Below, in pieces: positions 17,661-24,702 of a DNA stretch of 41,736 nt (position 1 is its first letter; each line of letters begins with the position of its first letter). The notes beneath the pieces were generated by a model that saw only the letters and a list, made by a program, of their open reading frames with translations, did no database searches and had not been told where the DNA came from. The position numbers and the translations under genes are program-made. This stretch comes from an uncultured Bacilli bacterium (GTDB lineage Bacteria; Bacillota_I; Bacilli_A; RF39; UBA660). Location of the stretch: the NCBI GenBank assembly GCA_934086145.1, contig CAKOHV010000016.1, positions 1 through 41,736 of the forward strand, in the 5' to 3' direction.

Positions 17661-18735
17661 ATAGATTTGTTTCAGCTGTTATTTCATATATGTAAACATA
17701 CTTTTCAACGATTATATATAAAATACTTTCACGATTTTTACTTGTTTCATAATGAATAATATTACATTTATTTTGTTCGGCTAAATCGATTACATCATCG
17801 ATAATCGCTAATTTTAAAGTCTTTAAGCCACGAAGATCAGGTTTATTAGTGACTGTAACAATTAAGTCGCCATAGCCTTTTAAAATCTTATCAATGTTAC
17901 GTTGATATAGAACTTGTTCATTCTTTTCTTCACTATGAACACATCTAATAATAATGACAAGGCCTGTAATAAATAATACACCAGCTATAATAATATCTTT
18001 TAAAATAACTTTATTATCTGGGAGAAGCTTTTCTTGGAAGACTTTAGGATTAGTATCATTTTTACTGGTATCGATTTGCGTTACCGTGTTATTTAAAGGT
18101 ATTAAAGTTTCAACACTATCCTCGACATTTTCTTGTTTAGTAGTTTCAGGAATATCAATATTATATTTGACATTTAATTTTAATTTTAAAGTAGCATCTA
18201 AAGCTAGAGATTGACTTTGTTCATAAGCAGCTACTAAGTTGTAGTAATCATTGTAGTTAATATCGACAATTTCAGAAATATTGAATGTTTGAGCGGTAAT
18301 TGTCGTTATTGGTTGATCAGGAATTAAAACGTATTCTCTAGTCCAAACTTCTTGATTGGCATTAGTTCCATTTTTTATGTTACCAACAATTTCAGCAGTT
18401 ATATTATATGTATAATAAATTTTGGCATCTTTACTACCAACAAAGTTATATTTTAATTCAAAAGGAATTTTAGCAATTAATTTAGAAGGATATTGTTTAC
18501 CTTGTTCCATTATGGCAGATTCATAGAACATATTTTCTTGAAGCATTACATAGTAATCACTACTCTTACTAGTGTTGTATTCATAATATTCCGTAATTAG
18601 AATATCATCTTTTTTATTTAAAGCTCTTTTAACAAAATATATACTCAATAAAAGCAAAACGATGCCAATAAAAATCAGAAATACTATGAGATTGGTATTT
18701 TTTTTACTTTTCGTATCACACTTACTTCGTTTCAA
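17659..18735 (-). CDS. DUF5305-like membrane-anchored protein, 358 aa
   Basis: The protein has one helix near the N-terminus (about residues 15-34), a large extracellular beta-rich domain and a second helix at about 255-275, then a cytoplasmic tail of about 80 residues. The outer domain (EYYEYNTSKSSDYYVMLQEN, later YNITAEIVGNI and REYVLIPDQPI) resembles DUF5305, a family often encoded beside archaeal/SipW-type signal peptidases. The start is decided by sequence. AAGGAGG lies directly against an ATG (no spacing) but 9 bases before an in-frame TTG at 18735, so TTG is chosen. The gene overlaps the peptidase gene by 14 bases, implying coupling. The role is unknown; an assembly or anchoring partner for the secreted proteins of the cluster is inferred. 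Confidence 0.75.
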   Translation of the reverse strand: MKRSKCDTKSKKNTNLIVFLIFIGIVLLLLSIYFVKRALNKKDDILITEYYEYNTSKSSDYYVMLQENMFYESAIMEQGKQYPSKLIAKIPFELKYNFVGSKDAKIYYTYNITAEIVGNIKNGTNANQEVWTREYVLIPDQPITTITAQTFNISEIVDINYNDYYNLVAAYEQSQSLALDATLKLKLNVKYNIDIPETTKQENVEDSVETLIPLNNTVTQIDTSKNDTNPKVFQEKLLPDNKVILKDIIIAGVLFITGLVIIIRCVHSEEKNEQVLYQRNIDKILKGYGDLIVTVTNKPDLRGLKTLKLAIIDDVIDLAEQNKCNIIHYETSKNRESILYIIVEKYVYIYEITAETNL

Positions 18736-19891
18736 CTCTAGCATCCTCCTTATTAAAGTAGTCATGGAGCCATACGGACGGAAAGCCCACATATTTAATA
18801 TGAAATCTATAAACCCCTTTTATTTGCTCAATATTTACTAAGTGGACATCCGGTGCATTGTTGTTATCTCCCTCGGTACGATAAGAGATGGTGCCATTTA
18901 CACTTATAACATCAACAATACGATGGGCCACATATTGATTACCTATTCTATAAACAATTATACTATTTCTAGATAGATTTTTCAAGGACATATCATCAAG
19001 CTTCTCATAAACAACGACATCCCCACGGCTGTAAGAAGGATACATCGAGTTAGAAAGGATAGCAATTGGTTCATATTTAAATAAGCCAAGCATAAAAGCA
19101 ACAAGAGTTGATAAGACGATTAAAGTAAAGGCATACCCTATTTTATCAAGGGTACTTATAGCTTTCTTACGATGGTCTTCACGTTTTTTAGAAAAAACAT
19201 ACTTATATAACAAGAAGATAATAACCGGAACTAAAATACCAATACTGCCATCAATAAACCAGTCTGTAGTAGGAATTATCGGCAACAAGATGAGTTCGAG
19301 TTCTTTTAATAAACGATATACTAATGGTAAACGATAAGATTCTTTTAAACTTAGATAACTATAAAGCATGCCTCCGGCAATAGTTGGAATAACTACCTGG
19401 CAAATATAGATGAAAAATAATTCTTTGTTAGCAAAATTATTTATTAAAGCACTATATTTTATTTCAAAAAGAATAAATAGAATTGTGGCAAAAATGATAA
19501 TACGTCGATTATTTTTATTACGATTTAAAATAACACTTCGTGATAATTCAATACCTACTATAGGCACGACTATTTGAAAAATGTTTTTGAATATATTAAT
19601 TAAACTGTGACTATAGGGACTTTTGGAAAAACCAAATATAAAACCGAGATAAAAATATAAAAGAATATAGGATAAAGATATTATTATAATAGAATAAAAA
19701 TATTTTTTCTTTTTGGGGAAACGAACATATATTTTTTTTAAATAAATTATTAAATAGATTACAATAATAAGCCAAAACAAAGGATTTAGAAAATTGGCAA
19801 AGAACGGAATTTTCTTAATTTGAAAGATAATACTAGCAAATAAGTAAAAGCTTAGTAAAAATAATAAACTTTTTTCTTTAACATACCTCAT
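18722..19891 (-). CDS. SipW/ER-type signal peptidase I fused to a polytopic membrane domain, 389 aa
   Basis: The C-terminal 130 residues are an S26 signal peptidase with the catalytic Ser in ILSNSMYPSYSRGDVVVYEK. The second box reads YVAHRIVDV, with His in place of the usual catalytic Lys, as in SipW and eukaryotic/archaeal enzymes. A TEGDNNNAPD box follows. Ahead of it lie about eight hydrophobic helices (roughly residues 10-270), whereas ordinary SipW is about 190 residues with one or two helices. The start is ATG at 19891 with AAGGGTGA upstream; an in-frame GTG at 19900 overlaps that ribosome site. It is expected to cleave the SipW-type signal sequences of the two proteins encoded just upstream. 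The function of the extra membrane domain is unknown. Confidence 0.87.
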   Translation of the reverse strand: MRYVKEKSLLFLLSFYLFASIIFQIKKIPFFANFLNPLFWLIIVIYLIIYLKKIYVRFPKKKKYFYSIIIISLSYILLYFYLGFIFGFSKSPYSHSLINIFKNIFQIVVPIVGIELSRSVILNRNKNNRRIIIFATILFILFEIKYSALINNFANKELFFIYICQVVIPTIAGGMLYSYLSLKESYRLPLVYRLLKELELILLPIIPTTDWFIDGSIGILVPVIIFLLYKYVFSKKREDHRKKAISTLDKIGYAFTLIVLSTLVAFMLGLFKYEPIAILSNSMYPSYSRGDVVVYEKLDDMSLKNLSRNSIIVYRIGNQYVAHRIVDVISVNGTISYRTEGDNNNAPDVHLVNIEQIKGVYRFHIKYVGFPSVWLHDYFNKEDARVETK

Positions 19892-19902
19892 TTTAATCAC
19901 CC

Positions 19903-20808
19903 TTAGCTTATTTTAGAAACGCCCGCAGCGACAATGTTAGGAAGGAAAGAGCTATCACTACATTTTATTTGTAGATAGAATGTTTCTGAGTGACCCCCAG
20001 CACTAATTTCACCCTGCTGAGCCCAACCATTATTAGCTGCCATGATATGTTCATCAGCATAAGTCGTTAAGTCTTTATTCCAAGAGTAGGTATTACTAAC
20101 GGTATTGTCCATGCCATAGTATAGAAGGACTCTAAAACCAGTTACATCAACGTCATTATTGTTATAAAGAACAATCGTATAAAGTTTTTCACTACCCCAG
20201 TCACTTTGAAGAGTTACTTTAGCTTCTAATGGCACTTCTAATTGTTCAAGAGTTATACTGATAGGGCCATCAGTTATAACTTTTTTTTCGCCACTAGCGC
20301 GACCACAGGCGGTTATTATCGCCTTGGAAAATAAAGCTTCTATATCGCCATCATAGGTAATATCAAGGAAAATGGCTTCGGTTGATTCACCCGAGTCTAG
20401 TTCGGCTTGGTGACTTAAGTTACTAATGTATGTTGCCCCATTTTTTTGTTGAATGTTAGCACTACCACTAACAATGTTTATACTATCTGAAGGAATTTTA
20501 ATTTGCCAAGAATAGTAAGCTTCATCAGAATTATTTGTAATAACCATGTCATATTGATAGCGGTTACCACCCCAAGATGAACGTAAGCTAAAAGATATTC
20601 CAGTTGTACAAACTTCTCCCAAGTCTTCAGGATCTTTTCCTTCATTTTCATTTTTGATAGTTGACTTACCATTTAAAGTTAATTTTTCATTTAAAAGCGC
20701 ATAACCAGTCGACATCATGGTAACAATAGCAAAGACTAAAATTCCTAAAAAGAGGAAGGAATTTTTATTATAAAGCCTTTTTATTTTGCGCTTTGTCGCT
20801 CTTTTCAT
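19903..20808 (-). CDS. Secreted protein with SipW-type signal and two CBM2-like domains, 301 aa
   Basis: A basic N-terminus is followed by a hydrophobic core (FLFLGILVFAIVTMMSTGYA) and then LLNEKLTLNGKSTI, the pattern seen in SipW-dependent substrates. The mature part seems to hold two related beta-sandwich units. Unit one contains SSWGGNRYQYDMVITNNSDE and ends with a Cys that may pair with the first (CTTG...TACG). Unit two contains SDWGSEKLYTIVLYNNND and NNGWAQQGEISAGGHSETF. The W...N and W...GxxxxGG spacing resembles family 2 carbohydrate-binding modules. No enzyme domain is present, so a structural or adhesive surface role is likely. The start at 20808 has AAAGGGG upstream. It lies between the attenuator and the peptidase gene. 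Confidence 0.78.
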   Translation of the reverse strand: MKRATKRKIKRLYNKNSFLFLGILVFAIVTMMSTGYALLNEKLTLNGKSTIKNENEGKDPEDLGEVCTTGISFSLRSSWGGNRYQYDMVITNNSDEAYYSWQIKIPSDSINIVSGSANIQQKNGATYISNLSHQAELDSGESTEAIFLDITYDGDIEALFSKAIITACGRASGEKKVITDGPISITLEQLEVPLEAKVTLQSDWGSEKLYTIVLYNNNDVDVTGFRVLLYYGMDNTVSNTYSWNKDLTTYADEHIMAANNGWAQQGEISAGGHSETFYLQIKCSDSSFLPNIVAAGVSKIS

Positions 20809-20827
20809 AATTTTTGCCCCTTTAGAA

Positions 20828-20857
20828 AACAAAGGAGAAGTTTCCTTCTCCGTTGTT
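20828..20857 (-). terminator. Attenuator-like hairpin between the first and second secreted-protein genes
   Basis: A 7-bp GC-containing stem GGAGAAG/CTTCTCC (20834-20840, 20845-20851) is extended by a mismatch and five more pairs (20828-20832, 20853-20857). On the minus strand it is followed by TTTGTTTTC. It lies 21 bases after the stop of the small secreted-protein gene, and the next ribosome site is just beyond it. It probably lets most transcripts stop after the first gene. Confidence 0.65.
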
Positions 20858-20877
20858 TTTTACTATCTTGTTTTTAT

Positions 20878-21369
20878 CTACGATTGAACGTAGTTGAATA
20901 AGCCTGTAATAGTTTTTGAAGTTATTTGAGGAACTTCTGTTACACTAGAATCATATGTTGCTGTTACAGTTGCAGTTGTTTTTGCTCCAGCAGCTAATGT
21001 TTGACCAGGGTCAGTTGTAGTATAGATAATAGCTGGTGAACCATCTGTTTGTTCTGTATAGGTTGCTTTATCTAATTTTGCATCAATTGTTCCCTTGTTT
21101 TCGATTGTTACTGTATAAGTAACAGCATCGGCAGGAGCTTTTAGTGTTGCATCAAATGTAGCAGTAGTCTTAGTACTTGTTGGAACTCCAGCTTCAGCTG
21201 TTCCAACAACGTTAGTTGCTTCAATTTTTGTAATTTCAACATCCCATTCACCTTGAATAGTGGCAGTTCCGTTTAATTGAAGTTGAGTTGCGAATGCTGC
21301 GTAACCTACTGACATAACTAAAAGTATAATCAATAACGCACCTATAATTATTGTATTAGCATACTTCAT
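20878..21369 (-). CDS. Small TasA/camelysin-like secreted protein with SipW-type signal, 163 aa
   Basis: The N-terminus MKYANTIIIGALLIILLVMSVGYAAFATQLQLNG shows a hydrophobic core followed by the GYAxFxxxLxLNG signature of SipW-processed proteins such as TasA and CalY. The mature part is about 130 residues, rich in Thr, Ala and Val, with alternating hydrophobic pattern, no Cys and almost no aromatic residues. This suits a beta-sandwich fibre subunit. It contains TVTIENKGTIDAKL, a phrase typical of these proteins. The ribosome site is AGGAGG, and TGTTATACT (extended -10) lies upstream. It is the first gene of the cluster and is insulated from the rest by an attenuator, as expected for a major structural subunit. 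TasA-family membership is by signature only; fibre formation is inferred. Confidence 0.8.
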   Translation of the reverse strand: MKYANTIIIGALLIILLVMSVGYAAFATQLQLNGTATIQGEWDVEITKIEATNVVGTAEAGVPTSTKTTATFDATLKAPADAVTYTVTIENKGTIDAKLDKATYTEQTDGSPAIIYTTTDPGQTLAAGAKTTATVTATYDSSVTEVPQITSKTITGLFNYVQS

Positions 21370-21394
21370 TCTTTATCCTCCTATCATTAATATT

Positions 21395-21403
21395 AGTATA
21401 ACA
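21395..21403 (-). promoter_or_regulatory. Extended -10 of the secreted-protein cluster
   Basis: On the minus strand TGTTATACT (TGn then TATACT) lies 26 bases before the start of the small secreted protein. No good -35 is visible at 17 bases, which suggests activator dependence. Confidence 0.5.
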
Positions 21404-21434
21404 TGTTTATTTGTTTTTGGGTACCTTTTTTTTA

Positions 21435-21454
21435 TTTTGTTGAATTTTGTCGAA
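21435..21454. repeat. Two tandem 10-bp repeats TTTTGTyGAA upstream of the secreted-protein promoter
   Basis: TTTTGTTGAA and TTTTGTCGAA are joined head to tail with a period of one helical turn. They lie about 32 bp upstream of the -10 edge, in the place an activator would bind. Confidence 0.4.
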
Positions 21455-21465
21455 TCATTAAGAAA

Positions 21466-21494
21466 ATAAAAAAAGTTTTGCTACCTGCAAAACT
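21466..21494 (-). terminator. Terminator of the tRNA-Arg gene
   Basis: An 8-bp stem AGTTTTGC/GCAAAACT (21474-21481, 21487-21494) is followed on the minus strand by seven T. It starts ten bases after the tRNA CCA. Confidence 0.88.
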
Positions 21495-21504
21495 AATTTT
21501 TTTA

Positions 21505-21581
<77 letters not shown>

Positions 21582-21632
21582 AAGATAAATATATTTTATC
21601 ATAAATATTAATAAATAGTTAATTAAATTATA

Positions 21633-21656
21633 AAAAGAGTTATTTTTTAACTCTTT
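21633..21656 (-). terminator. Terminator overlapping the end of the 35-aa gene
   Basis: The stem AAAGAGTTA/TAACTCTTT surrounds the stop codon of the small membrane protein, with TTTTTATAA following on the minus strand. The last codons, AAA AAA TAA, form the loop. Confidence 0.75.
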
Positions 21657-21747
21657 CATCAGCCATTTTGGCTACTTTAATTGCACAAATAATAAAAGCT
21701 AAAAGAAATATTACTAAAGTCATCAATATACTTAAAATAATTTTCAT
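21640..21747 (-). CDS. Small membrane protein, 35 aa
   Basis: A short gene with a single predicted helix (residues 3-24, IILSILMTLVIFLLAFIICAIK) followed by a charged tail ADERVKK. A good GAGGAG ribosome site 7-8 bases before the ATG and a terminator built around its stop codon argue that it is real. No family is recognised. Such one-helix peptides may be regulators or subunits of membrane proteins, or type I toxins. The tail is not strongly basic and no antisense RNA promoter was recognised, so a toxin is not favoured. It lies between tRNA-Arg and the VanZ-like gene. Confidence 0.65.
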   Translation of the reverse strand: MKIILSILMTLVIFLLAFIICAIKVAKMADERVKK

Positions 21748-21776
21748 TTTAGTCTCCTCTATATTATTTTATTTCA

Positions 21777-22247
21777 TTATCTGTTTTTTATGTATCTTTG
21801 TCTAAATTTACTAATGGAAAATAATGCCATTATGGAAATAAGGGAACCACAAGTATCAATTAAGACGTCACGAACCTGAGGAGTACGTCCTAATGAGAAG
21901 GTTTGATGTAGTTCATCCGACGTTGCATATAAAAAACAAACTAAAAGGGAAAGAAAAATAAGTTTGGAACTATTGGGATAGTAATCTTTAACAAAATAAT
22001 AAATTAAAATTCCTAAAATGAAATAAATTGTGAAATGAGCTGTTTTACGAATGAACACTTTATATTTATCAATAACAGTCGTTTTTTCAGCATTTGTTAA
22101 AGGACGTTTTTTTATTACTTCTGCTGAGACTACAATAACTTTGTTACTGGTATCTAAAGATTTCTTAGCATCTTGGGCGGAAAAGGCAAAAATAACGCCC
22201 ATCCAACAAATTATTAGAAACAATTTAAATATACTTTTTTTGGTCAT
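21777..22247 (-). CDS. VanZ-like membrane protein, 156 aa
   Basis: A VanZ-family protein, named after the teicoplanin-resistance accessory protein. Four helices are visible. The family motifs are FSAQDAKKS after helix one, FIRKTAHFTIYFILGIL with the conserved Lys-His, and ATSDELHQTFSLGRTPQVRDVLIDTCG near the end, holding the conserved DE.HQ and GR.....D residues. The start at 22247 is chosen because AGAAGGAA precedes the ATG. A longer frame from 22286 has no ribosome site, and the promoter at 22277-22305 would lie partly inside it. The biochemical role of VanZ proteins is unclear; the cell envelope is the expected site. Confidence 0.9.
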   Translation of the reverse strand: MTKKSIFKLFLIICWMGVIFAFSAQDAKKSLDTSNKVIVVSAEVIKKRPLTNAEKTTVIDKYKVFIRKTAHFTIYFILGILIYYFVKDYYPNSSKLIFLSLLVCFLYATSDELHQTFSLGRTPQVRDVLIDTCGSLISIMALFSISKFRQRYIKNR

Positions 22248-22276
22248 TTTTATTCCTTCTTTAACTAATTCACCTA

Positions 22277-22305
22277 ATAGTATCAAGTCACCAAAGTTTA
22301 TTCAA
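22277..22305 (-). promoter_or_regulatory. Probable promoter of the VanZ-like gene
   Basis: On the minus strand, TTGAAT (forward 22300-22305), a 17-base spacer and TACTAT (forward 22277-22282) lie 29 bases before the chosen ATG. Confidence 0.5.
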
Positions 22306-22347
22306 TATTTTTTTCTAAAAATTGTCACAAATTTACTTATTTTTACT

Positions 22348-22379
22348 CCCCTTCTATCTATATATTATCCCTGAAGGGG
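22348..22379. other. Alternative hairpins downstream of the cold-shock gene
   Basis: CCCCTTC near 22348 can pair with GAAGGGG near 22373, or the inner TATCCC can pair with GGGATA. The two foldings exclude each other. It lies in the 3' region of the cold-shock gene and upstream of the VanZ promoter. No long T-run follows on the minus strand, so it may be a weak terminator or a 3' stabiliser. Confidence 0.35.
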
Positions 22380-22397
22380 GATATTCCTTTTTTTACT

Positions 22398-22592
22398 TTA
22401 ACTTTTTAAATTAAAGATATATTTAGTACTATTTTTTTCTTCTAGTTCAAATTCAATTTCTTGACCTTCTTCGATTTTTAAGGAATCCAAGTTATTTTTT
22501 TCCTTTAAGCATACAAAGATATTATCATTTTCACTCGGTTCTATAAAACCATAACCATCTTTAAAATTCCACCATTTAATACGACCTTTCAT
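22398..22592 (-). CDS. Cold-shock domain protein, 64 aa
   Basis: A small OB-fold RNA-binding protein of the CspA class. RNP-1-like KDGYGFIEP and RNP-2-like NIFVCL motifs are present, and the opening MKGRIKWWNF matches the family MxGxVKWFN pattern. The usual second RNP motif VFVHFS is altered to IFVCLK, so one His is lost. The protein has more Glu than typical CspA. The length of 64 is normal. The start is the ATG at 22592 with GGGAG about 11 bases upstream; an in-frame GTG at 22604 overlaps that site. Expected to bind single-stranded RNA in the cytoplasm. Confidence 0.88.
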   Translation of the reverse strand: MKGRIKWWNFKDGYGFIEPSENDNIFVCLKEKNNLDSLKIEEGQEIEFELEEKNSTKYIFNLKS

Positions 22593-22653
22593 CCGTAATA
22601 TCACTCCCTATTTTTAAATAATATATGTATTTTTAATTAAATTATGAGCCTTA

Positions 22654-23103
22654 TTATTTAAAACGAGTTATAGAATACTTAGTTTGATTTTCTTTTTGAT
22701 ATCCTGATGCTTTAGCAACAATCGTGCTACCAGTATTTAATTTGTTAATGAAGAGAACTAATTTATCGATTGCGGGTTCGATTTGAAAAATCATTTGAGT
22801 AAATTCATTTAGTAAGGTAGTAGCTTTATGTTGAAGGCGCATCTCTTTTAAGATAGCATAGCTAATTTGATAAGAAGTCCCAATCTTAGAAATACTAATA
22901 AAACCAATGGGTGTTTTACTTTCAAAGGCAATGTAAACACGATTTAGGTAATCTTGGTTAGTAAGAATTTCTTTTAGGTAATTCTCAAGATCATAGAACG
23001 CTTTTTGAACCCCTATCTCATTACTCAGTTCAATAATGGTACTACGATGAATAATATTTTTTTCATCATAATTTTCTAAAGTAAAACTTGGTAAGTTAAT
23101 CAT
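22654..23103 (-). CDS. GNAT-fold N-acetyltransferase-like protein, 149 aa
   Basis: The middle and C-terminal parts show the GNAT order: strand RVYIAFESKTPIGFISISK, strand TSYQISYAILKEMRLQHKAT leading to helix LLNEFTQMIF, then strand DKLVLFINKLNTGSTIVAKASGYQKE. The last stretch matches the family N.GS..va.k.Gy signature. The acetyl-CoA pyrophosphate loop is atypical. Instead of R/QxxGxG/A it reads RLQHKAT, with no Gly, so either activity is altered or the cofactor is bound in another way. The substrate is unknown. The ribosome site is a weak AGAGATGAT. It is followed by the cold-shock gene after a 61-base gap. Confidence 0.72.
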   Translation of the reverse strand: MINLPSFTLENYDEKNIIHRSTIIELSNEIGVQKAFYDLENYLKEILTNQDYLNRVYIAFESKTPIGFISISKIGTSYQISYAILKEMRLQHKATTLLNEFTQMIFQIEPAIDKLVLFINKLNTGSTIVAKASGYQKENQTKYSITRFK

Positions 23104-23155
23104 TTATATCATCTCTAATTCTTTCCATTTTAAGCATTATGTTATGCTTTTTATA

Positions 23156-24577
23156 TCAAGCATTTAAAGTACTTGTTATTTTATCATGTGCTCTTTTTAT
23201 GTCTTCATCAAAAGGTATCATAACATATCTGCGGATTTTAGGGGAAGTAAAAGTTGGTTTAGAAGCATTTTGACCATTAACCCATATTAAATCATAAGAC
23301 CAAGTTGGTAGTTCCTTGAGTTGCTTACGGATATATGTCTTGATTAGTGATGGTGGAATATCAGTAAGATACGAATCTTTTATAGTATCAAGAAGTTTTT
23401 CATAACTAAAAAGATATTTTTTATCAGAAACTAATTTATTAATAATGGCTTTTAAAACTTGTTGTTGATTTTGAATGCGATGACGATCCCCTTCTTTGTA
23501 AGCATATCGTTCACGTAAGTAAGCTAAGGCTTGTTGACCATTAAAATGATTTAATCCTTCTTTAACAGAGAAATCTTTAAGAACATTAGAAGTAAAGGCT
23601 TTATCACTATAAACATCAATACCATTAAGTAAGTCAACTACTTTAATAACAGAATTAAAATTGACTTTTAAATTATAACTTATTTTAATATCAAAGAGGT
23701 CTTCAAGTGTTTTAACTGTTGTTTCCATTCCATAAAGACCACAATGCGTTAGTTTATCTTTTAAGCCTTTTTTATCGTGGATTTGAACATAGTAATCACG
23801 CGGAATACTGGTAATTAAAATCTGATTTTTTACAGGATTAATTGTTAAGATAATATTAACATCACTACGTGATTTGCTTTGGATGTTTTCATCACGAGAG
23901 TCACTGCCTGATATATAAATATTAATTGGTTCAAGAGTGGTAGCTTCAGCAACAGGAATAGCCTTTTTTTCAGTGATATTAAAGGATGATAAGATTTTAG
24001 TAGTTTGTTTAGTCTCTGAATATTCTTCGTAAAGTAATTCTAAATGGGCATTGTCAATAATAATAACATCGCATTGATTACTAGTAAGATTCTCATATAA
24101 AGAATAAAGATTATCAACGGGAAGCAATTGATAATTATAAAGATTACTAAGTTTATTTTTTATATTCGTTATATCATAGGTATTTAAATAACTGATTATT
24201 TTATTATCTAATTCATTTAAAGATTCATAGGTATTGTTTTTAACAAGAATATTATAAATTGTTATTTCTTCTTTTTGCTTTTCAAAGGCATTTTTTATGA
24301 CAACATCAGTCTTTTTTAATTTACTTGAAAAGGAAATAGTTATACCGATAATGGTAAAAAAAAGAATAGTACTAAGAACTTTAAACCATTTCATTTTAGT
24401 TAGATAACCAATTAAAGCCAGAATATTTAAAAGAGTCAAAAGAATGGTAGCAATCAGAAATATTTTATTAGGGAATAAATTAGATTGTTTTAAATTTATA
24501 ATAAAAGAAAAAGACAAAATAAAACTGATAATAGTCAATAAAGCATAAATTATTTTTTTCATAAGAAATATTTTCAA
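23156..24577 (-). CDS. LytR-CpsA-Psr (LCP) family cell-wall glycopolymer ligase
   Basis: LCP enzymes transfer teichoic acid or other anionic glycopolymers from a lipid carrier onto peptidoglycan outside the membrane. Three helices occupy about residues 8-90. An accessory domain follows, and the LCP domain begins at IYISGSDSRDENIQSKSRSDVNIILTINP. Also visible are ITSIPRDYYVQI, the GLYGMETTVKTLEDLF helix, and GQQALAYLRERYAYKEGDRHRIQNQQQVL with its conserved Arg residues. The helices plus accessory domain before LCP match longer Firmicute members. The start is uncertain. Neither TTG at 24577 nor ATG at 24562 has a ribosome site. A strong AAAGGAG is placed 5 bases before an in-frame ATT at 24598. 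Confidence 0.9.
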   Translation of the reverse strand: MKIFLMKKIIYALLTIISFILSFSFIINLKQSNLFPNKIFLIATILLTLLNILALIGYLTKMKWFKVLSTILFFTIIGITISFSSKLKKTDVVIKNAFEKQKEEITIYNILVKNNTYESLNELDNKIISYLNTYDITNIKNKLSNLYNYQLLPVDNLYSLYENLTSNQCDVIIIDNAHLELLYEEYSETKQTTKILSSFNITEKKAIPVAEATTLEPINIYISGSDSRDENIQSKSRSDVNIILTINPVKNQILITSIPRDYYVQIHDKKGLKDKLTHCGLYGMETTVKTLEDLFDIKISYNLKVNFNSVIKVVDLLNGIDVYSDKAFTSNVLKDFSVKEGLNHFNGQQALAYLRERYAYKEGDRHRIQNQQQVLKAIINKLVSDKKYLFSYEKLLDTIKDSYLTDIPPSLIKTYIRKQLKELPTWSYDLIWVNGQNASKPTFTSPKIRRYVMIPFDEDIKRAHDKITSTLNA

Positions 24578-24603
24578 TATTAGTAAGAAGATTGTAATAT
24601 TGA

Positions 24604-24610
24604 CTCCTTT
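24604..24610 (-). promoter_or_regulatory. Ribosome binding site pointing to a non-canonical ATT start
   Basis: On the minus strand AAAGGAG is followed by TCAAT and then ATT (24596-24598), in frame with the LCP gene. The nearest standard start, TTG at 24577, is 26 bases away from this site. Confidence 0.45.
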
Positions 24611-24674
24611 CTATGATATTTTTTATGTTATTATATGTAACTTTATTTATATTATGGTTTTTTTGTCATAAAAA

Positions 24675-24698
24675 ATAAGAAGTTTTTGAACTTCTTAT
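24675..24698 (-). terminator. Terminator of the 109-aa gene
   Basis: A perfect 10-bp stem ATAAGAAGTT/AACTTCTTAT with a four-base loop is followed by TTTTT on the minus strand. It starts four bases after the stop codon. Confidence 0.9.
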
Positions 24699-24702
24699 GT
24701 AA

